The notes under the pieces were generated by a model that was not told where the DNA came from, made no database searches, and was given only the letters and a program-made list of their open reading frames with translations. Positions 26,908 to 36,260 of a stretch of DNA of 64,000 bases are shown in pieces. Location of the stretch: NCBI RefSeq assembly GCF_002067135.1, contig NZ_CP020105.1, positions 558,001 to 622,000 of the forward strand, read 5' to 3'. The stretch is from Spirosoma rigui (GTDB taxonomy: Bacteria; Bacteroidota; Bacteroidia; Cytophagales; Spirosomataceae). Made by a program: the position numbers and the translations under genes. Numbering within the stretch: position 1 is the first letter of the stretch; each line of letters begins with the position of its first letter.

Positions 26908-27432
26908 ATGACCAAGTCCGATCTACCGGAAATGCCCCAGTTCTTCGACCGGTATATTGCTATCGCGCCTGATATCGACGTTATCAGCGCTTTACAACTG
27001 GCCACTTCCTTCAACGATCTGATCCCCTTCGGAACCGCCGAAGCCCTCGGTGATTTGATCTACGCACCCGGCAAGTGGACCATGCGGGATATTGTGCAGC
27101 ATATCATTGACACCGAACGGATCATGGCCTACCGCGCCCTGCGCCTGTCGCGTCAGGACAAAACGCCCCTGCCCGGTTTTGACGAAGAAGCGTTTGGACA
27201 AACGGCCCGCGCCAGTCGCCGGAGCCTGAGCGACCTCTACGACGAATACGCCCTGAACCGGCAGTCGACCCTGGCGCTTTTCCGTAGTTTTGACGAAGAT
27301 ATGTTCCTCAACGCCGGTATCTGTTCCAGCATCAGCATTACTCCCCTGGCGCTCGGTTACGTTCTGGTTGGCCATCCCATGCACCACGCCAACGTAGTTC
27401 GGGAGCGGTATCTACCCCTGCTCACTGAGTAA
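26908..27432 (+). CDS. DinB-like putative metal-dependent protein
   Basis: 174 residues, four-helix DinB/DUF664 fold. Candidate metal ligands are the His in VQHIIDTER and the pair in GHPMHHANVVRERY, which match the three-His site of DinB_2 proteins. The function is unknown; relatives include bacillithiol-dependent transferases and stress-induced proteins. The ATG at 26908 (MTKSDLP) was chosen because the earlier in-frame starts at 26851 and 26857 lie inside the preceding terminator. It sits between two exported peptidases but has no signal peptide. Confidence 0.8.
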   Translation: MTKSDLPEMPQFFDRYIAIAPDIDVISALQLATSFNDLIPFGTAEALGDLIYAPGKWTMRDIVQHIIDTERIMAYRALRLSRQDKTPLPGFDEEAFGQTARASRRSLSDLYDEYALNRQSTLALFRSFDEDMFLNAGICSSISITPLALGYVLVGHPMHHANVVRERYLPLLTE

Positions 27433-27476
27433 ACCTGTTCATTTTCATACGTCCACTTCATAGATACAACCTCTGC

Positions 27477-29690
27477 ATGTTTAAGAAAGCGTTACTCCTT
27501 ATTATACTGACGGCACCGTTCGCTAGTGCCCAAACAAAGTCGAAGGTCTTGGTCACCGACCTGACCCGTATCAAACAGGTGGGCGGTATCGAACTATCGC
27601 CCGACGGGCAGCGGGCCGTATACACCATTACAACGACCGAGGCCAACCCCGACCAGAAAGAAGAATACGACTACCGGACGCATATTTACCTCACCGACGT
27701 CGCTAAACCCAACGAAGCCAAAGCGCTGACGCGGGGCGCCGAGTCGGCACGGCAGCCGGTCTGGTCGCCCGATGGCAAATCCATTGCTTTTGCCCGTTCG
27801 GTGAAAGGCAAGAGCCAGATTTTTGTGATGCCGCTGGATGGGGGTGAAGCCTGGCAACTCACGACGGACAAAGCCGGTGCTTCGGGGCCGATGTGGTCGC
27901 CGGATGGTAAACGAATTGCATTCACGGCAACCGTATCCATGGCCGATATGCTTACCGATTCGCTCCTGAATCCGGGTAAGGGTGGGCCAGCATGGTCGCT
28001 GGAAAAGCCGGGCTTTGCCGACAATTCCTTCGTAAAGGAAGACAAAAAGACGAAAGCGAATCCCGACGGGTCGCTGGCCGAAATTCGGGCGTATCTGGCA
28101 AAAGACGTCCTCGACAAAAAGGCGAAAGTCATCAACCGGCTCAATTTCCAGGGCGAATTCACTACTGAACCCGATCCCGCCTTCACGCACCTCTACGTCA
28201 TCGAAGTCCGGGAAGGCGCGACGGCAAAAGCCCTGACTCGCGGTTTTGCCTCCTTTCAGGCGGGCAACTGGCTACCAAACGGGCAGGGTCTACTGGCCGT
28301 AACCGACCGCGATTCGCTCAAACACCCCGACCGCGAGCAGGATAACGCCATTGTTTATATTCCCGCCGATGGATCGGGCAAGCGCACAACCGTACTGGCC
28401 GAAGCCGGGAAAAGTTACGGCTCGCCGGAGATATCGCCCGATGGCAAACAGCTGTCGTTCCAGGTAAGCCCTTCAGAAGGCGTCAACTTTAGCCAGATTG
28501 GGCTGGCTACGCTCAACGGGTCAACCGTATCGAACCCGCAACTGGTTACGTTCGACCGGGCTGCCGGTAACCTGACCTGGACTACGGTAGCCGCAGCCGG
28601 TAAGGGCAAAAAGTCCACTGCCAACTATGCCATTTACTTCACCGCTCCCGCCAATGGGGGAACCCCGCTCTACCGGCTCGACCCAACTACCCGGCAGGTA
28701 ACGCAGCTCACCGATTTCGAAAGCGGTATTACCAGTTTCGACGTAGCCGGCAATCAGGTTGTGTTTGCCAAGACCGAGGTAAAGAACCCGTCAGAACTCT
28801 ACCGCGCCGACGCATCGGCCAAAAATCAGGTACAGTTATCGAATCACAACGACTGGGTAGCCCAGCGAGCACTCAGTTTCCCGGAAAAACGTACCTACAA
28901 AAACTCGATCGGCCAGACGGTCGACTACTGGATCATGAAGCCTACCGACATGGGCAACGCCGGTAAAAAACACCCCCTCCTGCTGAACATGCACGGTGGC
29001 CCAACGGCCATGTGGGGACCGGGCGAAGCGTCGATGTGGCACGAGTTGCAGTATATGTGCGCCCAGGGGTACGGGGTCGTTTACGCCAATCCACGTGGTT
29101 CGGGCGGCTACGGGCTGGCGTTCCAGCGGGCCAACATCAAGGACTGGGGCACCGGCCCCGCCGAGGACGTACTGGCAGCCGCTACCGACGCGGCTAAAGC
29201 AACCTGGGTCGATACGAGCCGGCAGGTGATCACGGGTGGTTCCTACGCGGGCTACCTGACGGCCTGGATCGTTGGGCACGACAACCGATTCAAAGCGGCT
29301 TTTGCCCAGCGTGGGGTGTATGATCTCACTACGTTCATGGGCGAGGGTAACGCCTGGCGGCTGGTCCCCAACTACTTCGCCTACCCCTGGACCGCCGACG
29401 CCAAAGTGCTCGATGTCAATTCGCCCTATACCTTTGTGCAGAACATTAAGACGCCGTTGCTCATCAAACACGGAGAAAACGACCTGCGAACGGGTATTAT
29501 CCAGAGTGAGATGATGTACAAGAGTCTGAAAGTGCTGGGGCGGCCCGTTGAATACGTCAGAATGCCGGGTGCTACCCACGAGCTAAGCCGCAGTGGTAAC
29601 GTTCGGCAGCGGATCGACCGGCTACTGCGGATCTACGAATTCTTTGAGCGCTATGTGGGCGAGGACGCGAAAGGAATCACCCAGAAATAA
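27477..29690 (+). CDS. S9 family prolyl oligopeptidase-type peptidase
   Basis: 737 residues. A signal peptide (to PFASAQ) is followed by a beta-propeller (about 40-460, with WSPDGKSIAFAR and WSPDGKRIAFTA repeats) and an alpha/beta hydrolase domain with TGGSYAGYLTAW (S589), the acid in KHGENDLR and the His in PGATHELSR. The signature fits acylaminoacyl-peptidase or DPP-IV-like S9 enzymes. It likely trims oligopeptides in the periplasm together with the neighbouring S46 and DUF885 enzymes. A strong terminator follows. Confidence 0.92.
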   Translation: MFKKALLLIILTAPFASAQTKSKVLVTDLTRIKQVGGIELSPDGQRAVYTITTTEANPDQKEEYDYRTHIYLTDVAKPNEAKALTRGAESARQPVWSPDGKSIAFARSVKGKSQIFVMPLDGGEAWQLTTDKAGASGPMWSPDGKRIAFTATVSMADMLTDSLLNPGKGGPAWSLEKPGFADNSFVKEDKKTKANPDGSLAEIRAYLAKDVLDKKAKVINRLNFQGEFTTEPDPAFTHLYVIEVREGATAKALTRGFASFQAGNWLPNGQGLLAVTDRDSLKHPDREQDNAIVYIPADGSGKRTTVLAEAGKSYGSPEISPDGKQLSFQVSPSEGVNFSQIGLATLNGSTVSNPQLVTFDRAAGNLTWTTVAAAGKGKKSTANYAIYFTAPANGGTPLYRLDPTTRQVTQLTDFESGITSFDVAGNQVVFAKTEVKNPSELYRADASAKNQVQLSNHNDWVAQRALSFPEKRTYKNSIGQTVDYWIMKPTDMGNAGKKHPLLLNMHGGPTAMWGPGEASMWHELQYMCAQGYGVVYANPRGSGGYGLAFQRANIKDWGTGPAEDVLAAATDAAKATWVDTSRQVITGGSYAGYLTAWIVGHDNRFKAAFAQRGVYDLTTFMGEGNAWRLVPNYFAYPWTADAKVLDVNSPYTFVQNIKTPLLIKHGENDLRTGIIQSEMMYKSLKVLGRPVEYVRMPGATHELSRSGNVRQRIDRLLRIYEFFERYVGEDAKGITQK

Positions 29691-29696
29691 TAAACA

Positions 29697-29745
29697 GGGC
29701 GGAAATTGAGGAGAGCATTCATCGATTTCCGCCCAACTTTTTTTT
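29697..29745 (+). terminator. Intrinsic terminator of the S9 peptidase gene
   Basis: 10-bp perfect arms (29697-29706 and 29725-29734) followed by AAC and eight T. Seven bp after the stop codon. Confidence 0.9.
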
Positions 29746-29769
29746 ATCACGTACCCACCACTCCCTCCC

Positions 29770-31533
29770 ATGCCAACAAAACGTCTTCTACTCTTTTGCT
29801 TCCTGTCCATCCAGACCCTGGCCCAGTCGCCTGATCAACAGCTTGACAAGATCGTCGCTGATACGTGGGCATTCCGGCTGATCGACGAGCCCGGGCTGGC
29901 CCTGAGCGCGGGGCTGGGCCAATCACCCGACCGGCTCTACGACTATAGCGAAGCCGCCTATCAGAAGCGGACCGCCTTTTACCGCCAGCAGCTAAACGCG
30001 CTCCGTGCTTTACCGGTCAATCAGCTAAGCGTAGCTAACCGCACCAACGCAGCCCTGCTGATCTATTCACTCGACGAAAACGTGGCCGAGTACGATCTGA
30101 AAGGATACCTGAATCCGCTCCTGGCCGACGGTGGGCCGCACACGTCCTTTTCATTCACACCCGGTCGCCTGCCCTTCCAAACGGTAGCGGATTACGAACG
30201 GTACATCAAGACGATGCACGCTTTTCCGGCGCAAATGGCCGAAGTCATTACGCTGCTCCGCGAAGGATTGCGCCAGGGCATTACCCAGCCCAAAATCGTG
30301 CTGGCTGGCTACCAATCGACCTATCAGGCGCATGTGGTGGCTGACCCGACCGAGTCAATCTTTTTCAAGCCTTTTACGCAGATGCCCGCCACATTTTCCG
30401 CTGCTGACCGCGACCGCCTGATGCAGGCTGGCAAGCAGGCAGTGATGGAAGGCGTCGTAGTGGGCTACCGGGCCTTCGGCAGGTTCATGGACAACGATTA
30501 CCTGCCCAATCTCCGCACAACCCTGGGCGCCAGTGACCTGCCCAATGGAGTCGCTTTTTACCGGCAGCGCGTTCGCTACTACACCACCCTCGACCTGACG
30601 CCCGAGGCCGTCCATCAAACCGGCCTGGCCGAAGTAGCCCGTATTCACAACGAGATGGACACGGTCATGGCTAAAACCGGATTCAAAGGTACCTTTCCAG
30701 AATTTCTGGCCTTCCTGCGTACCAACGAACGGTTTTACCCCAAAACCCCCGGCGAGTTGCTGCGTGAAGCGAGTTACATTGCCAAACGCGCCGACGATAA
30801 GCTACCAGCCTTTTTCAGCCGGTTACCCCGCCAGCCCTACGGCGTTTCTCCCGTTCCTGACGCCATTGCCCCCAAGTACACCACCGGTCGCTACGTGGGA
30901 GCGCCACTGGGCGGCACCAAAGCCGGGCAATATTGGGTCAATACCTATAACCTGTCCAGCCGCCCGCTCTACGTACTCGAATCATTGACGTTGCACGAAG
31001 CCGTACCGGGTCATCACCTGCAACTGGCGCTGTCGGCCGAAATGACCGATCTGCCCTTGTTTCGCCGGTCCTTCTACGTTGGCGCGTTTAGCGAAGGCTG
31101 GGGACTCTACTGCGAATGGCTGGGCCGCGAGATGGGCTTTTACACCGATCCGTACAGTGATTTTGGGCGGCTTACCTACGAGATGTGGCGGGCCTGCCGG
31201 CTGGTAGTCGATACGGGTATTCACGCCAAAGGCTGGTCGCGCGAACGGGCGATCCAGTACATGGCCGACAACACCGCTCTATCGATGCATGAAATTGGTA
31301 CGGAAGTCGATCGGTACATTTCGTGGCCGGGGCAGGCACTAGCCTACAAAACCGGTGAAATAAAGATCAAACAGCTACGTCGGCAGGCCGAAGCTGAGTT
31401 AACCGATAAATTCGACATCCGGCAGTTTCACGATGCCCTGCTCGCCCAGGGGTCCGTTACGCTGCCCATTCTGGAGCAGGTCGTTGCCGACTATATCCGG
31501 AAAGTGAAACAGACGCCCATTCGTAAAAAGTGA
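29770..31533 (+). CDS. DUF885 family protein, predicted exported metallopeptidase
   Basis: 587 residues. A signal peptide (to QTLAQ) is followed by the all-helical DUF885 domain. The zinc-site-like segment LHEAVPGHHLQ (H409, E410, H415, H416) and the downstream FSEGWGLYCEW segment match the family, which is thought to be zinc peptidases related to the M32/M2 type. Direct enzymatic proof is scarce. Its position after the S46 and S9 peptidases supports a role in peptide use. Confidence 0.85.
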   Translation: MPTKRLLLFCFLSIQTLAQSPDQQLDKIVADTWAFRLIDEPGLALSAGLGQSPDRLYDYSEAAYQKRTAFYRQQLNALRALPVNQLSVANRTNAALLIYSLDENVAEYDLKGYLNPLLADGGPHTSFSFTPGRLPFQTVADYERYIKTMHAFPAQMAEVITLLREGLRQGITQPKIVLAGYQSTYQAHVVADPTESIFFKPFTQMPATFSAADRDRLMQAGKQAVMEGVVVGYRAFGRFMDNDYLPNLRTTLGASDLPNGVAFYRQRVRYYTTLDLTPEAVHQTGLAEVARIHNEMDTVMAKTGFKGTFPEFLAFLRTNERFYPKTPGELLREASYIAKRADDKLPAFFSRLPRQPYGVSPVPDAIAPKYTTGRYVGAPLGGTKAGQYWVNTYNLSSRPLYVLESLTLHEAVPGHHLQLALSAEMTDLPLFRRSFYVGAFSEGWGLYCEWLGREMGFYTDPYSDFGRLTYEMWRACRLVVDTGIHAKGWSRERAIQYMADNTALSMHEIGTEVDRYISWPGQALAYKTGEIKIKQLRRQAEAELTDKFDIRQFHDALLAQGSVTLPILEQVVADYIRKVKQTPIRKK

Positions 31534-31660
31534 ACATACTGGCGGCACTGCCTTGTTCATTCCAATGAACGACCGGTGTATGCTGGAGACCGCACCCGCG
31601 CGAAACGTCTACGCCCGAACAAGGTCCGCCCGACTACAAGCCGTGTCTAAGTAACCTAAT

Positions 31661-32350
31661 ATGATGAAAGCCAAATTCAAACAGGAAGCGCTCGAAGACG
31701 CACCTAAATTCAAATTCTGGAAACACCAGGCAGAAACGAACGGCCTCAAAATAAATGGCATCAGCGAAAAATACATCCGGCGCCGGCATAACGGCGAAGT
31801 CCTGTTTGCCATGCTTGAAGTAGATGCGGATACGCCCGAAGGCGACAAAATTCCGCCTGCTCTTTTCCTGAAAGGCCACGCAGCTTCCGTGCTTGTCTGC
31901 CTGATTGACATCGATACGCGGGAGAAATTTGTAGTCCTGGTGCGGCAACGGCGCATTTCCGACGGTTCGCACACTTACGAGCACCCGGCGGGAATGGTCG
32001 ACGCCGACGATGCGCCCGACGACGTAGCGGCCCGAGAACTCGGTGAAGAAATTGGCCTGACCGCTACCGCAGCCGACCTGACCAAACTGAACGCTAAGCT
32101 ATGGTTTCCCAGCACCGGCACCAGCGATGAGGCCATGCACTTCTTTTACCTCGAACGCGAATTACCCCGCGCCGGGATTATGGCCTTTCACCACAAGGAT
32201 ATGGGCAACACATCGGAGTTTGAGCGGATTACGACAGTGGTCACTACCCTGCCCGAAGCCCACAAACTCGTCACCAACGTTAACGGTCTACTCATCCATT
32301 TCCTGTACCTGCAACACGTTGGCGACTACGAAACAATGAAGCTCCTGTAG
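31661..32350 (+). CDS. Nudix hydrolase, ADP-ribose pyrophosphatase-like
   Basis: 229 residues. The Nudix box reads GMVDADDAPDD followed by VAARELGEEIGL (GX5EX7REUXEEXGU). The first Glu of the consensus is Asp here, while the metal-binding REUXEE core is intact. The region before it (VLVRQRRISDGSHTYEHPAG) resembles ADP-ribose and nucleotide-sugar pyrophosphatases. It should hydrolyse a nucleoside diphosphate linked to another group, in the cytoplasm. An adjacent second ATG (31664) is an equal start. Confidence 0.85.
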   Translation: MMKAKFKQEALEDAPKFKFWKHQAETNGLKINGISEKYIRRRHNGEVLFAMLEVDADTPEGDKIPPALFLKGHAASVLVCLIDIDTREKFVVLVRQRRISDGSHTYEHPAGMVDADDAPDDVAARELGEEIGLTATAADLTKLNAKLWFPSTGTSDEAMHFFYLERELPRAGIMAFHHKDMGNTSEFERITTVVTTLPEAHKLVTNVNGLLIHFLYLQHVGDYETMKLL

Positions 32351-32410
32351 CCAAAAAACGGGCTGTAATCAATTTTAGCCCCATCACCAACCATAATATT
32401 CACGTTATAC

Positions 32411-32442
32411 TTGCGCTATAGCCGGTCAATGTGCTATATTTG
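32411..32442 (+). promoter_or_regulatory. Promoter of tRNA-Arg
   Basis: TTG (32411-32413), 21-bp spacer, then TATATTTG (32435-32442): a full match to the Bacteroidota -33/-7 pattern, ending 18 bp before the tRNA. Confidence 0.75.
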
Positions 32443-32460
32443 CACTCCCAAACGGGATAT

Positions 32461-32532
32461 GCTTCCGTAGTTCAATGGATAGAATTTCGGTTTCCGGTAC
32501 CGACGATAGGGGTTCGAATCCCTTCGGGAGCA
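32461..32532 (+). tRNA. tRNA-Arg (anticodon CCG)
   Basis: Full cloverleaf: acceptor arms GCTTCCG and CGGGAGC pair with one G-U, the anticodon stem TCGGT/ACCGA encloses loop TTCCGGT (anticodon CCG), and the T arm has GGTTCGAATC. The discriminator is A; CCA is not fully encoded (ACA follows). It reads CGG codons, fitting a GC-rich genome. Confidence 0.95.
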
Positions 32533-32544
32533 CAGAAAAGTAAT

Positions 32545-32580
32545 AAACCCGCCACCTGGTTAAGGTAGCGGGTTTTCTTT
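32545..32580. terminator. Terminator of tRNA-Arg
   Basis: 12-bp arms with one mismatch (32545-32556 and 32564-32575), followed on the + strand by TTTTCTTTT. Lies between the tRNA and the convergent response-regulator gene. Confidence 0.85.
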
Positions 32581-32642
32581 TATACCATAGTCCCGGACCA
32601 GCCAGTGCCTGTTGGCACCCTGCCAGCAAACCAAGCCGACGA

Positions 32643-33068
32643 TCAATTGAAATTATTAGGCGCAGCACACCGCTTCCAGTATTCCATAATACTCTGAACC
32701 GTTTCTTCCAATCCTGCCATCGTATTCTCTTTGACAAAGAAGCCCTGTACCGACAAGCTGTACGCATTGATGACCATTTCCTGACTGGCAGCCGTCGAGA
32801 AAAATAAATAGGGAATACATCGCACCTGTAAGGCAGCGTCAGTGTGTAACTTCTCTCGGAGCGCGAAACCGTCCAGTCTGGGCATATTGATGTCTGACAG
32901 GATCAGAAAGGGAAGTACAGTCGTCGTCATTAAATAATCAAGTGCCTCCTGTCCGTCGAAAAAGTAGATAACCTCATTTTCATAACCCAATTTCGAAAAG
33001 ACTTCCTGGAAGAGGAACTGGTCGTCGGCATCATCCTCGATAACAATCACCGGGCCATTTTTATTCAT
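32643..33068 (-). CDS. Single-domain response regulator (CheY/Rcp1-like)
   Basis: 141 residues, receiver domain only. The acidic pocket is EDDADD (11-16), the phospho-acceptor is D59 in LSDINMP, the Thr/Ser switch lies in FFSTAA and the Lys in FFVKEN. The long acidic start and this length resemble Rcp1-type regulators paired with phytochrome or hybrid kinases. No kinase lies next to it, so it is an orphan. The neighbouring gene on the same strand is the usher-like outer-membrane protein, 154 bp further along. Whether the two are linked is unknown. Confidence 0.88.
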   Translation of the reverse strand: MNKNGPVIVIEDDADDQFLFQEVFSKLGYENEVIYFFDGQEALDYLMTTTVLPFLILSDINMPRLDGFALREKLHTDAALQVRCIPYLFFSTAASQEMVINAYSLSVQGFFVKENTMAGLEETVQSIMEYWKRCAAPNNFN

Positions 33069-33222
33069 GGTATATTGTCAGAAAGAGGACTAATTAAAAT
33101 TCCCTGTAAGGTAGGCTAAAATGTAGGTTTACCAATTTGGCATCCCTGACCCACCGGTGCCTATTTTACGTCCTCTTTCCCTTTGCGTGTATAACCGGAA
33201 GAAACAGCTGCTGCTCAAGAGT

Positions 33223-35973
33223 TTATTTGCTGGTAAATCGCTTCACTTCTACGGGCCGGGTTGATCCGTCTACGAGCCAGTTGAAAACCGGATGCTGGCC
33301 GGTGGAGGTCAACGTGAAGGGAATCGTTTTAACGGGTACCTGGGGTTGGCGGCCGTAATCACGCACCAAAACGGTATACTCGCCTGAGGTGAGGTGAACG
33401 GCGAAGCTACCGTCGGGCAAGGGGCTGGTTGAAGCAATCAATTGAGTACCCCGGTGAATTTCAACAACAAACCGGCTGAATTGACACGGCTGGTTGTCAT
33501 ACGCTACGGTCTGGCACTGCAACGCCCCTTTGACCCGGAATGTACGCGCCAGCGCCACCACTTTGGCAACTGAGCGACCAATTGTTATCGTTTCGTTGTA
33601 CAGAACAGGATCGCCTACTCGGCCAGCGCTCAAAGCCGAAATCGTGTATGTGCCGGGTGGAATGTTTCGGTACAGAATACTACCTTTTGCATTGGTCAGC
33701 AACGTGTTCTCATTGACCGTTACCAATAGACTGTCCATCCACGGCTCACCGGCTTCTTTGCTCCCATTGCCATTGGTGTCTTCAAAAAAGCTCAGCTGAA
33801 GCTGCCCGTGACGACTGGCTTTGAACCGGTTAAAGCGTTTGATTACCTCCAGTCGATACTGACTGTAGGCGAACTCGGGCTGCTGGCTGTAGGGAGTTCC
33901 GTTGCCGGATGCATTGACAATCAAGTTGGGCGTTACGTCGAATTGAACACGGCCCACTGCCGTGTAGCGGGACTGGGTGGTAGAAGCATCATACAGATAA
34001 TTTAAGCCTATCGATCCAGTTAGCCGGCGGTTGAACAGCGCCACGTTGAGCATGGGTGTAAGCGACGTAGTCATGATCTGTTCCGGATGGCTATTCCGCA
34101 AATCGAACAGGTAATAAGGTCCTTTCTGCCAATAGCCCCAGAAGCTTAGCGGACCCAGTACAGCTGACGATACCAGCCGGTGGCTCATAACACCCGGCTG
34201 GGACGGTATCGAACGGTTAAAGAACCTGCCCATATCGTAGGTCAGATCGATACGTTGGTTCGATCGCCGGTAGTAAGCAATGGCAGGTGCCAACCGGAAC
34301 GCGTCGGCCCGTTGGCTGTAGGGATTGGACCGGTCGCTCTGCGAAAACCAATAGGACCGCAGACTGAGCGACACCTGACCTACGCGCTGATTGAGATCAA
34401 ATTCGGCGATTACATTCCCGAACGTGTACCGGTTGTAGTCAAGCGGACTGGTGAAAAAAGCACGATTGTAACGGGTATAGTTAAGCCGTACCAGCAGGGA
34501 CGTCGCAGGCAGTGCCTGCCAGAACAACTGACCATAAAGCAATCTGGCTCCTTTCTGGATACCTGAATACACTGGACTGCTCAGATAAGACCGCAGCTGC
34601 CCGTTGAACCGGTCCGACTGAAACCGGTAATCAATTTGTCCCGTCCAGCCAACGGTCTGAGCCCGGCTGGGGCCAAAGCGGGCAAACTCGATACTCTGCC
34701 CCCCCAGTAACGACAGTGAATGCCGGTCAGCCTTGTCGAACCGAACCGATGCGTAGGTCAGGTAACCCGCCCGCAGGGTACTGGCCTGCGTGAAATAACT
34801 GCTGCTCAGGGCGTAGCTACCGCCGGGTACCGACGCCAACTGTCGGTCGTACCGGGCTGAAATGACCGTACCCGCCCAGGCATTTGCGCCGGAGCTTAAC
34901 CAATCGGGAATCGAATTTATGGCCCAGAATGTCCACTGCTGTCCAGTTTGGTTAACATTCACCTTCAGACCCCGGCCAAAGAGGGGAAGTTCGTGGTAGT
35001 CGTATGAGCTTCCCAGCCGAACCATAGCCTGACGGGACCGTAGTGATACATAGGTATTCTGAAGCTGTTGCAAGTGACCAGCCCCGTAGTTTGTATAGTG
35101 AACCTGAAAATCGAGCTGGGCACGACCCACGGAGTCACTCCCCCAGACCCTCCCCTCCTCGGCCCATTGATTTGTACTAAACCGGGTTAATGCCGTACTG
35201 GCCCCATACTGCCCAACACCGGTCAACGCCATATCACTGTACCGTTTGTTAGCTACTGCGATGACCACTTTATAAACCACACTTGCTACCACCGATTTCT
35301 GGGCGTCCCGTACCGTAATGACGACCTGATAGGGTGCCCCGGTCGACCAGCGGTGTTGCGGATTTACGGGCAGAACGAGAGAAGTGTCCTGACGCGGCAA
35401 CAACGGAATAGCCAGTGGATACGGGGAGCGGTCGAGCCCCTCAGGCATGGATGTCACGTCGAGAAAAAACGTACCTGGTTTGGTCTGATTATGGACGATC
35501 CGCAGGGGCAGACGAGCCGGCTCAGTACCGGAAAACAGTACAAGTGTTTCCTCGGACGAATAGAGAGAAACGGACGCTTGTGTCCGACCCAGAAAGACAA
35601 GCTGAAACGATACATCCGGCAACACCGGGCCGGCGTTGTTGCTCACCTGAATAGTCACCCGGTGGGTGGGTACACTCGTCTGCTGATTGACCAAACCTTT
35701 GATCGGAACAACAGCCGTTTCGCCAGCCGACAAGGTCAGGTGGTCAGGAATGGTTGACAGGAGCTGCGTGAAAGCGGGTAGTTGTATCGCTACCCGTACG
35801 TACTCCTCCCTCGAGCCATTGTTACGGATAGTCAGTCGATTGGTGAACGTTCTGCCCACTGTCGTCTCGACTGAATCACGCCAAACAGTCGCACTGATCG
35901 ACTGCGCCTTGGCTAAACTAAAACTTACCAAAAAAGTAGCTACGGTTAACAGAAACTGGCCCCTTGTAAACAT
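33223..35973 (-). CDS. Large outer-membrane beta-barrel protein with Ig-like and SdrD-like domains; usher-like candidate
   Basis: 916 residues, not a family I can name. The signal peptide ends at LAKAQ. Two beta-sandwich domains follow (about 24-115, RTFTNRLTIRNNGS and LSAGETAVVPIKG; about 120-235). About 245-715 is a long run of amphipathic strands with aromatic girdles (RLGSSYDYHELPLFGRG, YALSSSYFTQAS), a barrel of perhaps 20 or more strands without a TonB box. About 722-790 is an SdrD/CNA-B-like domain (FFEDTNGNGSKEAGEPW, D732), followed by a second beta domain to the C-terminus. Barrel plus periplasmic beta domains, next to chaperone and subunit genes, is the plan of a fimbrial usher. Homology is not proven; the strand topology is judged by eye. 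Confidence 0.6.
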   Translation of the reverse strand: MFTRGQFLLTVATFLVSFSLAKAQSISATVWRDSVETTVGRTFTNRLTIRNNGSREEYVRVAIQLPAFTQLLSTIPDHLTLSAGETAVVPIKGLVNQQTSVPTHRVTIQVSNNAGPVLPDVSFQLVFLGRTQASVSLYSSEETLVLFSGTEPARLPLRIVHNQTKPGTFFLDVTSMPEGLDRSPYPLAIPLLPRQDTSLVLPVNPQHRWSTGAPYQVVITVRDAQKSVVASVVYKVVIAVANKRYSDMALTGVGQYGASTALTRFSTNQWAEEGRVWGSDSVGRAQLDFQVHYTNYGAGHLQQLQNTYVSLRSRQAMVRLGSSYDYHELPLFGRGLKVNVNQTGQQWTFWAINSIPDWLSSGANAWAGTVISARYDRQLASVPGGSYALSSSYFTQASTLRAGYLTYASVRFDKADRHSLSLLGGQSIEFARFGPSRAQTVGWTGQIDYRFQSDRFNGQLRSYLSSPVYSGIQKGARLLYGQLFWQALPATSLLVRLNYTRYNRAFFTSPLDYNRYTFGNVIAEFDLNQRVGQVSLSLRSYWFSQSDRSNPYSQRADAFRLAPAIAYYRRSNQRIDLTYDMGRFFNRSIPSQPGVMSHRLVSSAVLGPLSFWGYWQKGPYYLFDLRNSHPEQIMTTSLTPMLNVALFNRRLTGSIGLNYLYDASTTQSRYTAVGRVQFDVTPNLIVNASGNGTPYSQQPEFAYSQYRLEVIKRFNRFKASRHGQLQLSFFEDTNGNGSKEAGEPWMDSLLVTVNENTLLTNAKGSILYRNIPPGTYTISALSAGRVGDPVLYNETITIGRSVAKVVALARTFRVKGALQCQTVAYDNQPCQFSRFVVEIHRGTQLIASTSPLPDGSFAVHLTSGEYTVLVRDYGRQPQVPVKTIPFTLTSTGQHPVFNWLVDGSTRPVEVKRFTSK

Positions 35974-36171
35974 AGTAGACCCGTATATGACTAGCGCTGT
36001 TCCTTTGATTGTATCACATCCGGTTTACAAGTTTACCAAAATCACGTCACATAACTAACTACTATAAAGCCGCTTACCCATACCAAAAACTATTTTTCGA
36101 CAGTAAGTTATTGACATCGAGCTGGTGTAACCATATAATCAATATTATGTTTATTTTATTTATTATTTTTA

Positions 36172-36203
36172 TTTGTTCAATAACTAGTAGTTATATAGTT
36201 TTG
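36172..36203 (+). promoter_or_regulatory. Promoter of the pilin-like/chaperone operon
   Basis: TTTG (36172-36175), 20-bp spacer, TAGTTTTG (36196-36203): complete match to the Bacteroidota -33/-7 consensus, 58 bp before the first subunit ATG. It lies in the strikingly AT-rich divergent region between the usher-like gene and the operon (35974-36260). Confidence 0.7.
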
Positions 36204-36260
36204 ACATAATAAATAGAACATAAATTCTTCCTATCAAACAACTCTTCAATCAGGAGTATC

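Noticed and set aside
28836..29579. 247-codon minus-strand frame inside the S9 peptidase gene
   Set aside because: Opposite strand of the catalytic domain, which is certain. No start context and no protein-like pattern.
32461..32532. tRNA-Arg as an integration site
   Set aside because: No integrase gene, no repeat of the tRNA 3' end elsewhere in view, and a normal terminator follows. The usher-like locus starts soon after, but nothing marks an island boundary.
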